From: Candidatus Dormiibacterota bacterium
Lineage (GTDB): Bacteria > Chloroflexota > Dormibacteria > Aeolococcales > Aeolococcaceae
Assembly: GCA_019245575.1 (NCBI GenBank)
Contig: JAFARE010000015.1
Location: forward strand, 24,259-88,258
DNA: 64,000 nucleotides
Reading direction: 5' to 3'
Within the stretch, counting starts at the first letter, position 1. Each line of letters begins with the position of its first letter. Both the position numbers and the translations under genes were made by a program. Shown in pieces: positions 9,081 through 18,044 of this stretch. Under the pieces are notes generated by a model. That model did no database searches, was not told the origin of the DNA, and was given only the letters and a program-made list of their open reading frames with translations.

Positions 9081-10649
9081 GTGAATCTGCGACGCGTGCT
9101 CATGCTTCGGACACAAACGCGCATCGGTTTCGCGTGCGCGGCCGTTCTGACGGCCGCGGTGATCGCATGGCAGGTCCTGGGCGCCGTTGCGGCCGCCGCG
9201 GGCGGCACGGGCAACGACTGGCCGCAGTACCTGCAGAATGCGGGACGCAGCGGGTTCACGAGCGAATCCCTGCTGACGTCGTCCAACGCTGCGTCGCTCC
9301 AGGCCAAGGGCGGCTGGCCTGTACCCCTGGCCAACGGCGCGGTCTGTCCCAGCTCCAAGGACTACTGCTCGAATCTGATCGCATCGCAGCCGGTGATCGC
9401 GACCGTCGCGGGCAACCAGCTCGTGTACGCCGGCTCCTGGAACGGTGACGAGTACGCGATCTGCGCCACGACCTGTTCCGTCGGTGGTCAGGCTTACATC
9501 AGCGGCCAGGTGGTGTGGAGCGTGTACGCCGGCCGCAGCAGCGGATGCGGGGGGCCGCTGAACAGCCGGATCAACGGTGTGACCGGGGCGGCGGCGGTGG
9601 GCACGGCGCTCATCAACGGCGTGGCGAGGGACGTCGTCTACGTCGGCGCTGGTGGAGACATCGCCTTCGACGGGAGCGTGATTCCCGGGGCCAGCTCGCA
9701 GATGCTCGCGCTGGACGCGCTGACCGGCGCCCTGCTGTGGAGCGCGCCACTCGGGTCCGCGTCGAACCACTACCTCTGGAGCTCGCCGCTGCTGGCGAAC
9801 GGAAGCCTGTACATCGGCATCGCGTCGACCGACGACTGCCCGCTCATCCCCGGCGGCGTCGTCCGGCTCGACACCGGCACGGGAAGCGTGGTGAACACAT
9901 TCACGACCGTGCCCAGCGGGTGCACCGGCGCCAGCGTGTGGGGTTCGCCGGCGGCGGACTCGGCGGGAAACATCTACGTGGCGACGGGCAACAACGGGTC
10001 GTGCGGATCCTCGGAGCCGTACGCGGAGGCGGTGCTGAAACTGTCAGCGAGCCTCGGCGTCGTGGCCCATTGGCAGGTGCCCGCGTCGCAGAGCGTGTCG
10101 GACGGCGACTTCGGCAACACGCCGACTCTGTTCACCGGAACCGTCACGCACACCGGCGCGCTGCGGTCGCTGCTCGGCGTCGCCAACAAGAACGGCTACT
10201 ACTACGTGTTCGACACGGCAAAGCTCAGTTCGGGACCGGTGAGGAGGCTGCACGTCGCGCGCGGCGGCAGCGACCCCGAGCTCGGCGGCGGCAGCATCTC
10301 GCCCAGCTCCTGGGACGGGTTCCACATCTTTGTCGCGGGCGGCAATACGACGATCGGCGGGGTCTCCTATCCGGGAAGCGTGCGCGAGTACGACCCCAAC
10401 AACCTGGGCACGCCGCTGTGGCAGCAAGGCCTCAAGGGCGGCCCCGTGCTCGGCGCGGTCACTACTGATCCGACGCTCGCCGTGGCGAGCGCCGGCGCGT
10501 TCGTCAACGTGCTCAACTCGGCGACCGGCGTGCAGGCCTTCAAGGATGTGGCGAGCGGATTCTACGGCGCGCCGTCGATCGCCCACGGGGTGCTGTACGA
10601 GGGTGACACCGCCGGAAATCTGCACGCGTGGAGCGTCAACGGCCTGTGA
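9081..10649 (+). CDS. Exported PQQ-type beta-propeller repeat protein
   Basis: Predicted 522-aa secreted or membrane-tethered protein. Residues about 13-39 form a hydrophobic signal or anchor after a basic N-terminus (RRVLMLRTQTR). The rest is rich in Gly, Ser and Thr with repeated propeller-like strands such as ALDALTGALLWSAPL and VVRLDTGTGSVVNTF, typical of PQQ-like or quinoprotein-type propellers; no redox cofactor ligands are evident. It sits among glycan genes and may bind or scaffold the exported polymer outside the cell. Function beyond fold is an inference. Confidence 0.75.
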   Translation: MNLRRVLMLRTQTRIGFACAAVLTAAVIAWQVLGAVAAAAGGTGNDWPQYLQNAGRSGFTSESLLTSSNAASLQAKGGWPVPLANGAVCPSSKDYCSNLIASQPVIATVAGNQLVYAGSWNGDEYAICATTCSVGGQAYISGQVVWSVYAGRSSGCGGPLNSRINGVTGAAAVGTALINGVARDVVYVGAGGDIAFDGSVIPGASSQMLALDALTGALLWSAPLGSASNHYLWSSPLLANGSLYIGIASTDDCPLIPGGVVRLDTGTGSVVNTFTTVPSGCTGASVWGSPAADSAGNIYVATGNNGSCGSSEPYAEAVLKLSASLGVVAHWQVPASQSVSDGDFGNTPTLFTGTVTHTGALRSLLGVANKNGYYYVFDTAKLSSGPVRRLHVARGGSDPELGGGSISPSSWDGFHIFVAGGNTTIGGVSYPGSVREYDPNNLGTPLWQQGLKGGPVLGAVTTDPTLAVASAGAFVNVLNSATGVQAFKDVASGFYGAPSIAHGVLYEGDTAGNLHAWSVNGL

Positions 10650-11755
10650 GCGATGCGATGGGGGCACGCCCCGATACCGCCGTCCGGTCCGAGCGCCTGC
10701 GCGTGCTGGTGACGGGCCACGACGGCTACATCGGCCGCGTGCTCACGCGCGTGCTGGAAGAGGCGGGCCACGTCATCGGCGGAGTCGACTCCGGCTACTA
10801 CGCTGACTGCGGCTTCGACGCACCCGCGCGCGCGGACCCGGCTGCCTCCGCACCGCGCAGCGACGTGCGCGACCTCACCGTGGACGACCTCGCGGGATGG
10901 GACGCCGTGGTCCACCTGGCGGCACTGTGCAACGACCCGGTCGGCGACCTCAGCAACGAGTGGACTCACGACATCAACCACGCGGGTGCGGTGCACGTCG
11001 CGCGCCTGGCACGCGACGCCGGCGTGAAGCGCTTTCTCTTCGCATCGTCGTGCAGCGTCTACGGCGACGCCGGCACGGACACGGAGCTCAGCGAGACATC
11101 CGCGGTGCGGCCGCTCACGGCATACGCCGTTTCCAAGGCCAGGGCGGAGGAGGACCTCGCTGCGCTGGCGGGTCCCGGCTTCAGTCCAGTCTTCCTGCGC
11201 AACGGGAGCGTGTACGGGCTTTCACCGCGGTTTCGCGCCGACATCGTGCTCAACAACCTCGTCTGCTGGGCGGTGACGACCGGGCAGGTGACGATGTTCA
11301 CGGACGGCACTCCCTGGCGGCCGCTGGTGCACGTGGAGGACGTGAGCAGGGCATTCCTCACGGTCCTCACCGCGCCGCGTGACGCGGTGCACAACGAGGT
11401 GTTCAACGTCGGCGTCCCGGGAGAGAACTACCAGGTCGCGGACCTGGCCGCGATCGTGTGCTCCGCCGTGCCCGGCAGCCGCATCGGACTGGTGCCGCAC
11501 GCCGGCGGCGACATGCGCGACTACCGCGTGAGCTTCGCAAAGCTGGCGTCGCGCCTTCCCGAATTCACCCCGCGCTGGTGCGCCGCCGACGGCGCCTGCG
11601 AGGTGCGCGACGGCCTGCGCGCCGCAGGCGTTTCGCAGGACGACTTCCAGGGACCGCGCTTCACCCGCCTCGCCCGGCTCCGGCAGCTCATCGACGCCGG
11701 CGCCGTGGACTCGAGCCTGCGCATGCGCCAGGTTGAGGGAGCGTCAAGCCGGTGA
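10646..11755 (+). CDS. NAD-dependent epimerase/dehydratase (extended SDR)
   Basis: Predicted 369-aa nucleotide-sugar dehydrogenase/epimerase. It has VTGHDGYIGRVL near the N-terminus, SSCSVYGDAG, and the catalytic YxxxK as YAVSK, followed by FLRNGSVYG. GTG 10646 gives the 4-nt GTGA overlap seen at other junctions; ATG 10658 is the alternative. It is followed directly by the first sulfotransferase (GTGA overlap). It probably supplies or modifies a donor sugar; the exact reaction is not determinable here. Confidence 0.85.
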   Translation: MSDAMGARPDTAVRSERLRVLVTGHDGYIGRVLTRVLEEAGHVIGGVDSGYYADCGFDAPARADPAASAPRSDVRDLTVDDLAGWDAVVHLAALCNDPVGDLSNEWTHDINHAGAVHVARLARDAGVKRFLFASSCSVYGDAGTDTELSETSAVRPLTAYAVSKARAEEDLAALAGPGFSPVFLRNGSVYGLSPRFRADIVLNNLVCWAVTTGQVTMFTDGTPWRPLVHVEDVSRAFLTVLTAPRDAVHNEVFNVGVPGENYQVADLAAIVCSAVPGSRIGLVPHAGGDMRDYRVSFAKLASRLPEFTPRWCAADGACEVRDGLRAAGVSQDDFQGPRFTRLARLRQLIDAGAVDSSLRMRQVEGASSR

Positions 11756-12705
11756 CGTCGAGCACGCCGCACCCCGTGCCCGAGGTGCTGTACATCGCGG
11801 CTGCGCCGCGCAGCGGCACGACCATCGTGTCGCTGCTCCTGGGCGAGCGGCCGGGCTTCTTCAACGCCGGCGAGGTGCGCTTCCTGTGGCGCCAGCTGGC
11901 GAAACCCGGCCGCTGCGGCTGCGGCGCCGATCTGGCGGACTGCGAAGTGTGGCGGCCGATCCTGGCCGCGTCGACCGCGCTCAGCGCCAACGGCTCGCTC
12001 GCCGCCCTGGTGCGCGGCGCGCGCGCGCACTCGCTGCTGCGCACGCTGCCCGCCAGCCTCATCCGCCGCGCTGTGAGCGGGACCCTGCCGAAGCTCGTCG
12101 ACGACCACGCGCACGCGACGATGCCCGTGTACGCGGCGGCACTCGGCGCCACCGGCGCGCGCATCCTCGTCGACTCGTCGAAGTCGCCCTCCTACGCCTA
12201 CGCGCTGGCGGTGTCGCGCGGGGTGCGGCTCAAGGTGCTGCACCTGGTGCGCGACCCCAGGGCGGTGGTGTTCTCGGACCTGCGCGACGGGCGCACGCCG
12301 CCGCAGGCAGGCCACCGGGTGCGCGCCGACGCGTATCGCGCGCTCAAGTGGACCGCCTGGAACCTGTTCATCGAGTGCTTCGTTCGACCGCGCGCGCACG
12401 CATACGCCCGCATGCGCTACGAGGACTTCGCCGCGGACCCTGACGCGCAGCTTCGCACCGCGCTGCGACGGCTCGACGCAGATGACGGCGGCGACGAGGC
12501 GCAGGGCCGCCGGGTCGACCTGCGCGTCAACCACACGGTGTTCGGCAACGGCATGCGCTTCCGCCGTGGCGACACCGTCATTGCAGTGGATCGCGCCTGG
12601 GAGGAGCGCATGCGGATGTCTGACCGCGCCGTGGTGACAGCGTTGACGTGGCCATTGACGGCGCGATATCGAACGCGCCGCGTCGCAGGGGAGACTGTGG
12701 GATGA
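11752..12705 (+). CDS. PAPS-dependent sulfotransferase, copy 1
   Basis: Predicted 317-aa sulfotransferase that would move the sulfuryl group from PAPS to a hydroxyl of the glycan. The 5'-phosphosulfate loop is visible near residue 18 ([15 protein letters not shown]), and the 3'-phosphate-binding motif is [16 protein letters not shown] cysteine cluster [10 protein letters not shown] lies between them. It shares 4-nt overlaps on both sides, and the next gene makes its co-substrate. The acceptor is inferred only from operon context. Confidence 0.85.
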   Translation: MTSSTPHPVPEVLYIAAAPRSGTTIVSLLLGERPGFFNAGEVRFLWRQLAKPGRCGCGADLADCEVWRPILAASTALSANGSLAALVRGARAHSLLRTLPASLIRRAVSGTLPKLVDDHAHATMPVYAAALGATGARILVDSSKSPSYAYALAVSRGVRLKVLHLVRDPRAVVFSDLRDGRTPPQAGHRVRADAYRALKWTAWNLFIECFVRPRAHAYARMRYEDFAADPDAQLRTALRRLDADDGGDEAQGRRVDLRVNHTVFGNGMRFRRGDTVIAVDRAWEERMRMSDRAVVTALTWPLTARYRTRRVAGETVG

Positions 12706-14345
12706 ACCGAGGCTTTGTCGTCTGGCTCACCGGCATGTCCGGCGCCGGCAAGTCCACGATCGCGGAGGGGCTGCGCGCGGAGCTGACGGCCCTCGGCCTT
12801 CCTCCGGAGGTGCTCGACGGCGACGATGTGCGCACCAATCTCTGCAAGGGACTCGGCTTCAGCAAGGAGGACCGCGACACCAACGTCCGCCGCATCGGAT
12901 ACGTGGCGCGGCTGCTCGCGCGCCAGGGCACCGCCGTGATCACGGCGGCGATCTCGCCCTACCGCGACGTCCGCGACGAGCTGCGCGCCTCGATCACGGG
13001 GTTTGTCGAGGTCTACGTGAAGTGCTCGCTAGACGAGCTCGTGCAGCGGGACGTGAAGGGCCTTTACCGCAAGGCGCTCGCCGGGGAGATCCCGCATTTC
13101 ACGGGCGTCAGCGACCCCTACGAGCCGCCGCTCAACCCGCACGTTGTCGTCGACACGGAGCGCGAGACCGCCGCGGTCTCTGTCGAACGGATTCTGCAGA
13201 CGCTGGTGCGGCTTGGCCACGTGCCCGGGATCAGCGCCGAGCAGCTTGGCGGTGCTGCCGAGCGCCGGCGCGCGGCGCGCATGCCGCGTCTCGACGTCGG
13301 GCTCAAGGAGATGGCGGACGCGTACATGCTCGCCACCGGTGCGCTCAGCCCGCTGTCGGGGTTCATCGGCCGTGAGGACTACGCCGCGATACTCGAGCAC
13401 GGGCGGCTGGCCTCCGGCGCGCCCTACACGATTCCCGTCTGCCTTCGGGTTGATGACGTACCTTCCGGCGACCGCGTCGCGCTCCACCATCGCGGACAGG
13501 CGGTCGCCATCGTGGATGTGCGCGACCTCTTCGAGACCTTGCCCGAGCGCGAAGCATCCGCGGTGTACGGCACTGAGGACCTCGCCCATCCCGGTGTGCG
13601 CGCGCTCGCCGGCGCGGGGCGGTACGCGGTGGCCGGCGAGGTGACGCTGCTGCCGCGGCCCAGCAGCGCCTTCAGCGAGTGGGATCTGACACCGCGCGAG
13701 GTGCGCGCCGCGAAGCGCGAGCGCGGCTGGGCGACGATGGTGGGGTTCCAGACACGCAACCCGGTGCACCGGGCGCACGAGTACCTGCAGAAGGTGGCGC
13801 TGGAGATGGTGGACGGCCTGCTGTTGCATCCACTCGTCGGTGAGACCAAGGCGGACGACATTCCCGCAGCCGTGCGCATGCGCTGCTACGAGGCGCTGCT
13901 GGCCAACTACTACCCCGCGACGCGCACGCTGCTGGCCACCAATCCGGCGTGGATGCGCTACGCCGGCCCCAAGGAGGCGGTGTTCCACGCGCTCATCCGG
14001 CGGAACTACGGGTGCACGCACTTCATCGTGGGCCGCGACCATGCCGGCGTCGGCGACTACTACGACACGTACGCGGCGCACCGCATCTTCGACCAGTACG
14101 CGCCGGGCGAGCTGGGCATCGAGATCCTGCGCTTCGAGCACGCGATGTGGTGCCGGCGCTGCGGTGCGATGGTGTCCCCGCGCACGTGCCCGCATCCGGC
14201 AGAGGAGCACGCGACGCTGAGCGGCACGCGGGTGCGCCGGCTCTTGGCCGAGGGCGCGCCACTGCCGGTGGAGTTCACCCGGCCCGAGGTGGCGGCCGTG
14301 CTCGCGGACGCCGCCCATGAGGAGCTGGCGGAGGCTGCGTCGTGA
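12702..14345 (+). CDS. Bifunctional APS kinase-ATP sulfurylase (PAPS synthetase), CysC-Sat fusion
   Basis: Predicted 547-aa PAPS synthetase: ATP sulfurylase makes APS from sulfate and ATP, and APS kinase phosphorylates it to PAPS. Residues 1 to about 175 are APS kinase, with Walker A GMSGAGKS at 11-18 and DGDDVR and GFSKEDRD. Residues about 193-547 are ATP sulfurylase, with [10 protein letters not shown] at 350-359 and a zinc-type [15 protein letters not shown]. Kinase-first order is that of animal PAPS synthetases, whereas other known bacterial and fungal fusions put sulfurylase first or use CysN-CysC. The ATG start (ATGA overlap) places Walker A correctly. It lies between the two sulfotransferase genes. 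Confidence 0.9.
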   Translation: MNRGFVVWLTGMSGAGKSTIAEGLRAELTALGLPPEVLDGDDVRTNLCKGLGFSKEDRDTNVRRIGYVARLLARQGTAVITAAISPYRDVRDELRASITGFVEVYVKCSLDELVQRDVKGLYRKALAGEIPHFTGVSDPYEPPLNPHVVVDTERETAAVSVERILQTLVRLGHVPGISAEQLGGAAERRRAARMPRLDVGLKEMADAYMLATGALSPLSGFIGREDYAAILEHGRLASGAPYTIPVCLRVDDVPSGDRVALHHRGQAVAIVDVRDLFETLPEREASAVYGTEDLAHPGVRALAGAGRYAVAGEVTLLPRPSSAFSEWDLTPREVRAAKRERGWATMVGFQTRNPVHRAHEYLQKVALEMVDGLLLHPLVGETKADDIPAAVRMRCYEALLANYYPATRTLLATNPAWMRYAGPKEAVFHALIRRNYGCTHFIVGRDHAGVGDYYDTYAAHRIFDQYAPGELGIEILRFEHAMWCRRCGAMVSPRTCPHPAEEHATLSGTRVRRLLAEGAPLPVEFTRPEVAAVLADAAHEELAEAAS

Positions 14346-15382
14346 CGCCGGCAGCGCCCGCGGAGGTCCGCGATAAGGCGGATGTGCTCGAGCACCCGAG
14401 GCGGCCGCCGCTGTGGCGGCGGCCACGCTACCGCGCCCTGCAGCGCGCGCAGCGCACGGTCTGGGGGCGCGTCTTCGTCGACCGCGGCGGCGACCAGCGC
14501 GACACCGTGTGGGTGGTGGGCGGTGGCAAGAGCGGGACCACGTGGATCGCTGAGTTCATCAACCACCGCAACGACCACCGCTACATGTTCGAGCCACTCA
14601 CGCCGCCGTACGTGCCGGAGTTCGCGCACTTCCGGCGGGGTCAGTACCTGCGCCCGGCGCAGGCGGACCCGCGCTTCGCGGATCCGATGCGCGCGCTGCT
14701 CACCGGCCGGCTGCGCAACCGATGGGCGGACCACCTGAACTGCGCGCCCGTGGCCGAGCGGCGACTCATCAAGGATGTGCACGCCAACCTGCTGCTGCGC
14801 TGGGCCTACGACAACCTGCCCGGCGTCCGCATCGTCATGGTCATCCGTCACCCGCTCGCGGTGATCGTGTCGCGCATGGACACTGCCCCGGTCGTCCCGT
14901 TCCACGAGTTCGATCCCGAGCCGGCGCGGTTCCTCGAGCAGCAGGACCTGGTCGACGACTTCCTGGCGCCGCATGTGCATGGCATCGCGGCGGCGTCGAC
15001 ACTCGTCGAGCAGCATGCGTACTGGTGGTGCATCGAGAACGTCGTCCCACTGCGGCAGTTTCGCCCCGGCGAGATCCACATCGTCTGCTACGAGCACTTG
15101 CGCTGGAACCCGGAGCGGGAGGTCCAGCGACTCGCGGCGTACCTGGGCACTGACCTGAGCAGCGCTCAGACGAAGCTGCGCCGCCCCTCACGCACGGCGG
15201 GCTACGGTGGATCGCTCAGCCGCGGAGTCGACCCCGGGACGGCGTGGACGAAGCGCGTCGACAGCAGCGAGGTGCGGGCCGCGATGCGCATCGTCTCCGC
15301 GTTCGGGCTCGACGAGCTGTACGGCGACGACCCTCGTCCGCGCGTCGACGACATCTCCAAGGTCATGGCCGCCGTCGCATGA
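14342..15382 (+). CDS. PAPS-dependent sulfotransferase, copy 2
   Basis: Predicted 346-aa sulfotransferase, only distantly like the one at 11752. The PAPS 5'-phosphosulfate loop is GGGKSGTTW near residue 60, and the 3'-phosphate motif is [13 protein letters not shown] near residue 170. The N-terminal 50 residues are basic and proline rich. The GTG start overlaps the PAPS synthetase stop as GTGA. Two sulfotransferases suggest two sulfated positions or two acceptor sugars, but that is inference. Confidence 0.85.
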   Translation: MTPAAPAEVRDKADVLEHPRRPPLWRRPRYRALQRAQRTVWGRVFVDRGGDQRDTVWVVGGGKSGTTWIAEFINHRNDHRYMFEPLTPPYVPEFAHFRRGQYLRPAQADPRFADPMRALLTGRLRNRWADHLNCAPVAERRLIKDVHANLLLRWAYDNLPGVRIVMVIRHPLAVIVSRMDTAPVVPFHEFDPEPARFLEQQDLVDDFLAPHVHGIAAASTLVEQHAYWWCIENVVPLRQFRPGEIHIVCYEHLRWNPEREVQRLAAYLGTDLSSAQTKLRRPSRTAGYGGSLSRGVDPGTAWTKRVDSSEVRAAMRIVSAFGLDELYGDDPRPRVDDISKVMAAVA

Positions 15383-16875
15383 GCGTGTCGGGCCGGCGCC
15401 TGGCCGGCCACATCGGGTGGAACATCCTCGGGCAGGCCGCGCCCATCGTGGTTGCGCTCGTCTCGATTCCCGTGCTGACGCGCGGGCTGGGTCCGGATCG
15501 CTTCGGCCTGCTCGTGCTCGGCTGGACGTTCGTCGGGTACTTCTCGATCTTCGATCTCGGACTCGCCGTCGCGATGGAGCGCAGCGTGGCGCGGCAGGTC
15601 GCGCTCGGCGAGCAGGAGCGCGTCCACACCACGGTGTGGACCACGCTGCTGGTGATGTTCGGCCTCGGCGCGGCGGGGTTCGCCGTCGCATGGCTGGTTG
15701 CGCCGGTCCTCGTCCACTCGCTGCGTGCGTCGCCGGGCCTGCAGTCGGAAGCGCTGACCACGGTGCACCTGCTCGCGTGCTCCATCCCGCTGGTCATCGT
15801 CAGTGTGGGGTTGCGCGGCGTGCTCGCCGCGCACATGCGCTTCCGGCTGATCAACGCCATCGGCATCCCGCTCGGCGCGTGGACGTACGCGGGTCCGCTG
15901 CTGGCGTTGCCACTCACGCACAGCCTCGTCGTGATGGTGGCGGCGCTGCTCGCCGGACGCATCGCCGGCTTCTGTGTCTACGCGGCCTTCTGTGTGAGCA
16001 TCGTGCCGTCGCTGCGCCGCCCGTCGATCGATCGTTCCGTGGTGCGCCCGCTGCTCACGTTCGGCGGGTGGCTGGCGCTGGACGACCTCATCGATCCGCT
16101 CATGGGATTTCTCGACCGCTTCCTCATCGGGGCACTGGTGTCGGTAGCGGCGGTGGCGTTCTACAGCGTCCCGTTCCAGCTCGCCGCACAGGGATGGATC
16201 ATCGCGTCGGCGCTCTCAGGCGTGCTGTTCCCGCTGCTCTCCGGCATGCTGGCCGGCGGTGTCGAACGGGCCAGGGTGATCTTCCGGCGCACCGTGAAAT
16301 ACCTGCTGCTGGGCATGTTTCCCGGCGTCCTGCTCCTGGTCGCCTTCGCGCAGCCGGGTCTGCAGCTGTGGCTGGGGGGTGATTACGCCGCGCGCAGCGC
16401 GGGCGTGCTGCAGCTGATCGCCGCGGGCGTCCTCATCACCAGCCTGGGCAGCGTGGGCGGGACGTTCAACGGCGGCGCCGGGCGACCCGACGTGAACGCC
16501 AAGCTCGGACTCGTCAAGTTCGCGCTGCACGTGGCTCCGCTGTGGTGGGTGCTGCCACGGTTTGGCATCGTCGGGCTCGCCGCGCTCTGGCTTGCGTGCG
16601 TCAGCTTCGAGGCCGCCGGCATGCTGGTGGTGGCGATGCGAAGCCAGGGTGTGCGCTGGACGCACATCGCGCGCCGGGCGGGACAGTTCGGCGCGGTGCT
16701 CGTGGTCCTCGGCGTGGCCGCGCTCGACCTGCCGCTCGCGTGGAAGGGGGTGTACGTCGCAGCCGTGATCGCCGCCGGCGGCGTGGTTGCGTGGACCCGC
16801 GTCATCGGACCTGCTGAGCGGCGGATCGTCCGCCGCCGGCTGGGTTTCATGCCCGTCGCGGCGAGCGGATCGTGA
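15379..16875 (+). CDS. Wzx-type polysaccharide flippase, copy 2
   Basis: Predicted 498-aa multi-spanning flippase paralogous along its length to the protein at 31, with about 50 extra C-terminal residues containing two more hydrophobic segments. Shared stretches include SIPLVIVSVGLRGVL, WTYAGPLLAL and LDRFLIGALVSVAAVA. ATG 15379 overlaps the preceding stop as ATGA and aligns with the paralogue's start. Two flippases in one operon suggest two lipid-linked products or a duplicated module. Polymerase and initiating transferase genes are not in the window. Confidence 0.86.
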   Translation: MSVSGRRLAGHIGWNILGQAAPIVVALVSIPVLTRGLGPDRFGLLVLGWTFVGYFSIFDLGLAVAMERSVARQVALGEQERVHTTVWTTLLVMFGLGAAGFAVAWLVAPVLVHSLRASPGLQSEALTTVHLLACSIPLVIVSVGLRGVLAAHMRFRLINAIGIPLGAWTYAGPLLALPLTHSLVVMVAALLAGRIAGFCVYAAFCVSIVPSLRRPSIDRSVVRPLLTFGGWLALDDLIDPLMGFLDRFLIGALVSVAAVAFYSVPFQLAAQGWIIASALSGVLFPLLSGMLAGGVERARVIFRRTVKYLLLGMFPGVLLLVAFAQPGLQLWLGGDYAARSAGVLQLIAAGVLITSLGSVGGTFNGGAGRPDVNAKLGLVKFALHVAPLWWVLPRFGIVGLAALWLACVSFEAAGMLVVAMRSQGVRWTHIARRAGQFGAVLVVLGVAALDLPLAWKGVYVAAVIAAGGVVAWTRVIGPAERRIVRRRLGFMPVAASGS

Positions 16876-18044
16876 GCGCCGCCATGAGCTCGGCCATGCA
16901 GGTGCACGAGGTGACAACCGCCGACGGCTTCGACGCGCTGCGCGACGAGTGGAACGCGCTCGTCCCCCGGCTCGATGCGCCGTCTCCCTTCCAGACGTGG
17001 GAATGGAACCGCGCGTGGTGGCGCCATTTCGGCGCCGGACATCGCCTGCGCCTGCTGACGTTTCGCCGGGACGGCGCACTGTGCGGCGTGGCGCAGTTCC
17101 ACGAACGCCGCATCGGGCCGCGAGTGCTGCGGCGCTCGCTGCTCGCGCCACTCGGCTGGGAGGACCAGCGCCGCCGCCAGGGCATGACCGAGCAGAGCCA
17201 GCTCGTGTTTCCCGCCGCGGACATGGACGAGTTGCTGGCCGCGCTGGCGCGGTGGCTCGACACGCATCGCTGGACGTTCGTCCAGCTGGCGGGCATGGCC
17301 GTTCCGTTCGAGCTGCCGCAGCGGCTGTCGCAGCGCGTCGTGCTCACCGGCAAGCCGAACTCCTTCTATGGCCGCGCGCTGCCTGCCACGTATGCCGAAC
17401 TGGTCGCCGGGCTGGGCAAGAGCATGCGTGACAACGTCAAGTACTACCCCAAGCTCCTCGAGCGCACCGGGCACAGCGTGTCGCTGCGAGTCGCCAATAC
17501 CCCGGAGACGATCCCGCCCGCGCTCGACGTGTTCTTCGCGCTGCATCGGGCCCGGGCCAACGCCACCGCCGCCAGCATTGCCCACCGCGACAAGTTCGCC
17601 TGGCGAGACCGGCGAGCCTTCCTGGCCGATGTCGCGCCGATGCTTGCTGCGCAGGGCCAGCTGCGCATCGGCCTGCTCGAGGTCGACGGCGCCACCGTTG
17701 CCGTGCAGATCTGGCTCGAGTACGGCACCGCGATGTTCGTGTATTACACGGGCTGGGACCCGGCCTGGTCGAAGTACTCAGTGCAGCTGGTGGCGACCAT
17801 CGAGTGCATCAAGAACGGGATCGCGCGCGGCCTCGGACGGCTCGAGTTCCTCCGTGGCGGCGCGGACGGCAACGACCAGCGCAACGAGCGGTGGGAGACG
17901 CAGCGGCGTGTGCGCGTCAACCTCACGCTGGCGCGCCGGCCCGCGATGACGAGGCTGGTGCTGAGGATCCCACGCGTGCAGCGGCGGCTGCGCCTGGGCG
18001 GCGCCAGCGTGGGTGACGCGCTGCGGACAGCGGCGCCGGGATGA
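16872..18044 (+). CDS. GNAT-fold CelD/BcsL (FemAB-like) transferase, copy 2
   Basis: Predicted 390-aa paralogue of the protein at 7910. The same landmarks appear: FDALRDEWNALV, SPFQTWEWNRAWWRHF, GKSMRDNVKYYPKLL, GQLRIGLLEVDG and YYTGWDPAWSKYSV. It follows the second flippase by a GTGA overlap. The two paralogous pairs (flippase and this gene) frame the sulfation genes. It is probably a glycan-modifying acyl- or aminoacyltransferase, with substrate unknown. Confidence 0.8.
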   Translation: MSAAMSSAMQVHEVTTADGFDALRDEWNALVPRLDAPSPFQTWEWNRAWWRHFGAGHRLRLLTFRRDGALCGVAQFHERRIGPRVLRRSLLAPLGWEDQRRRQGMTEQSQLVFPAADMDELLAALARWLDTHRWTFVQLAGMAVPFELPQRLSQRVVLTGKPNSFYGRALPATYAELVAGLGKSMRDNVKYYPKLLERTGHSVSLRVANTPETIPPALDVFFALHRARANATAASIAHRDKFAWRDRRAFLADVAPMLAAQGQLRIGLLEVDGATVAVQIWLEYGTAMFVYYTGWDPAWSKYSVQLVATIECIKNGIARGLGRLEFLRGGADGNDQRNERWETQRRVRVNLTLARRPAMTRLVLRIPRVQRRLRLGGASVGDALRTAAPG

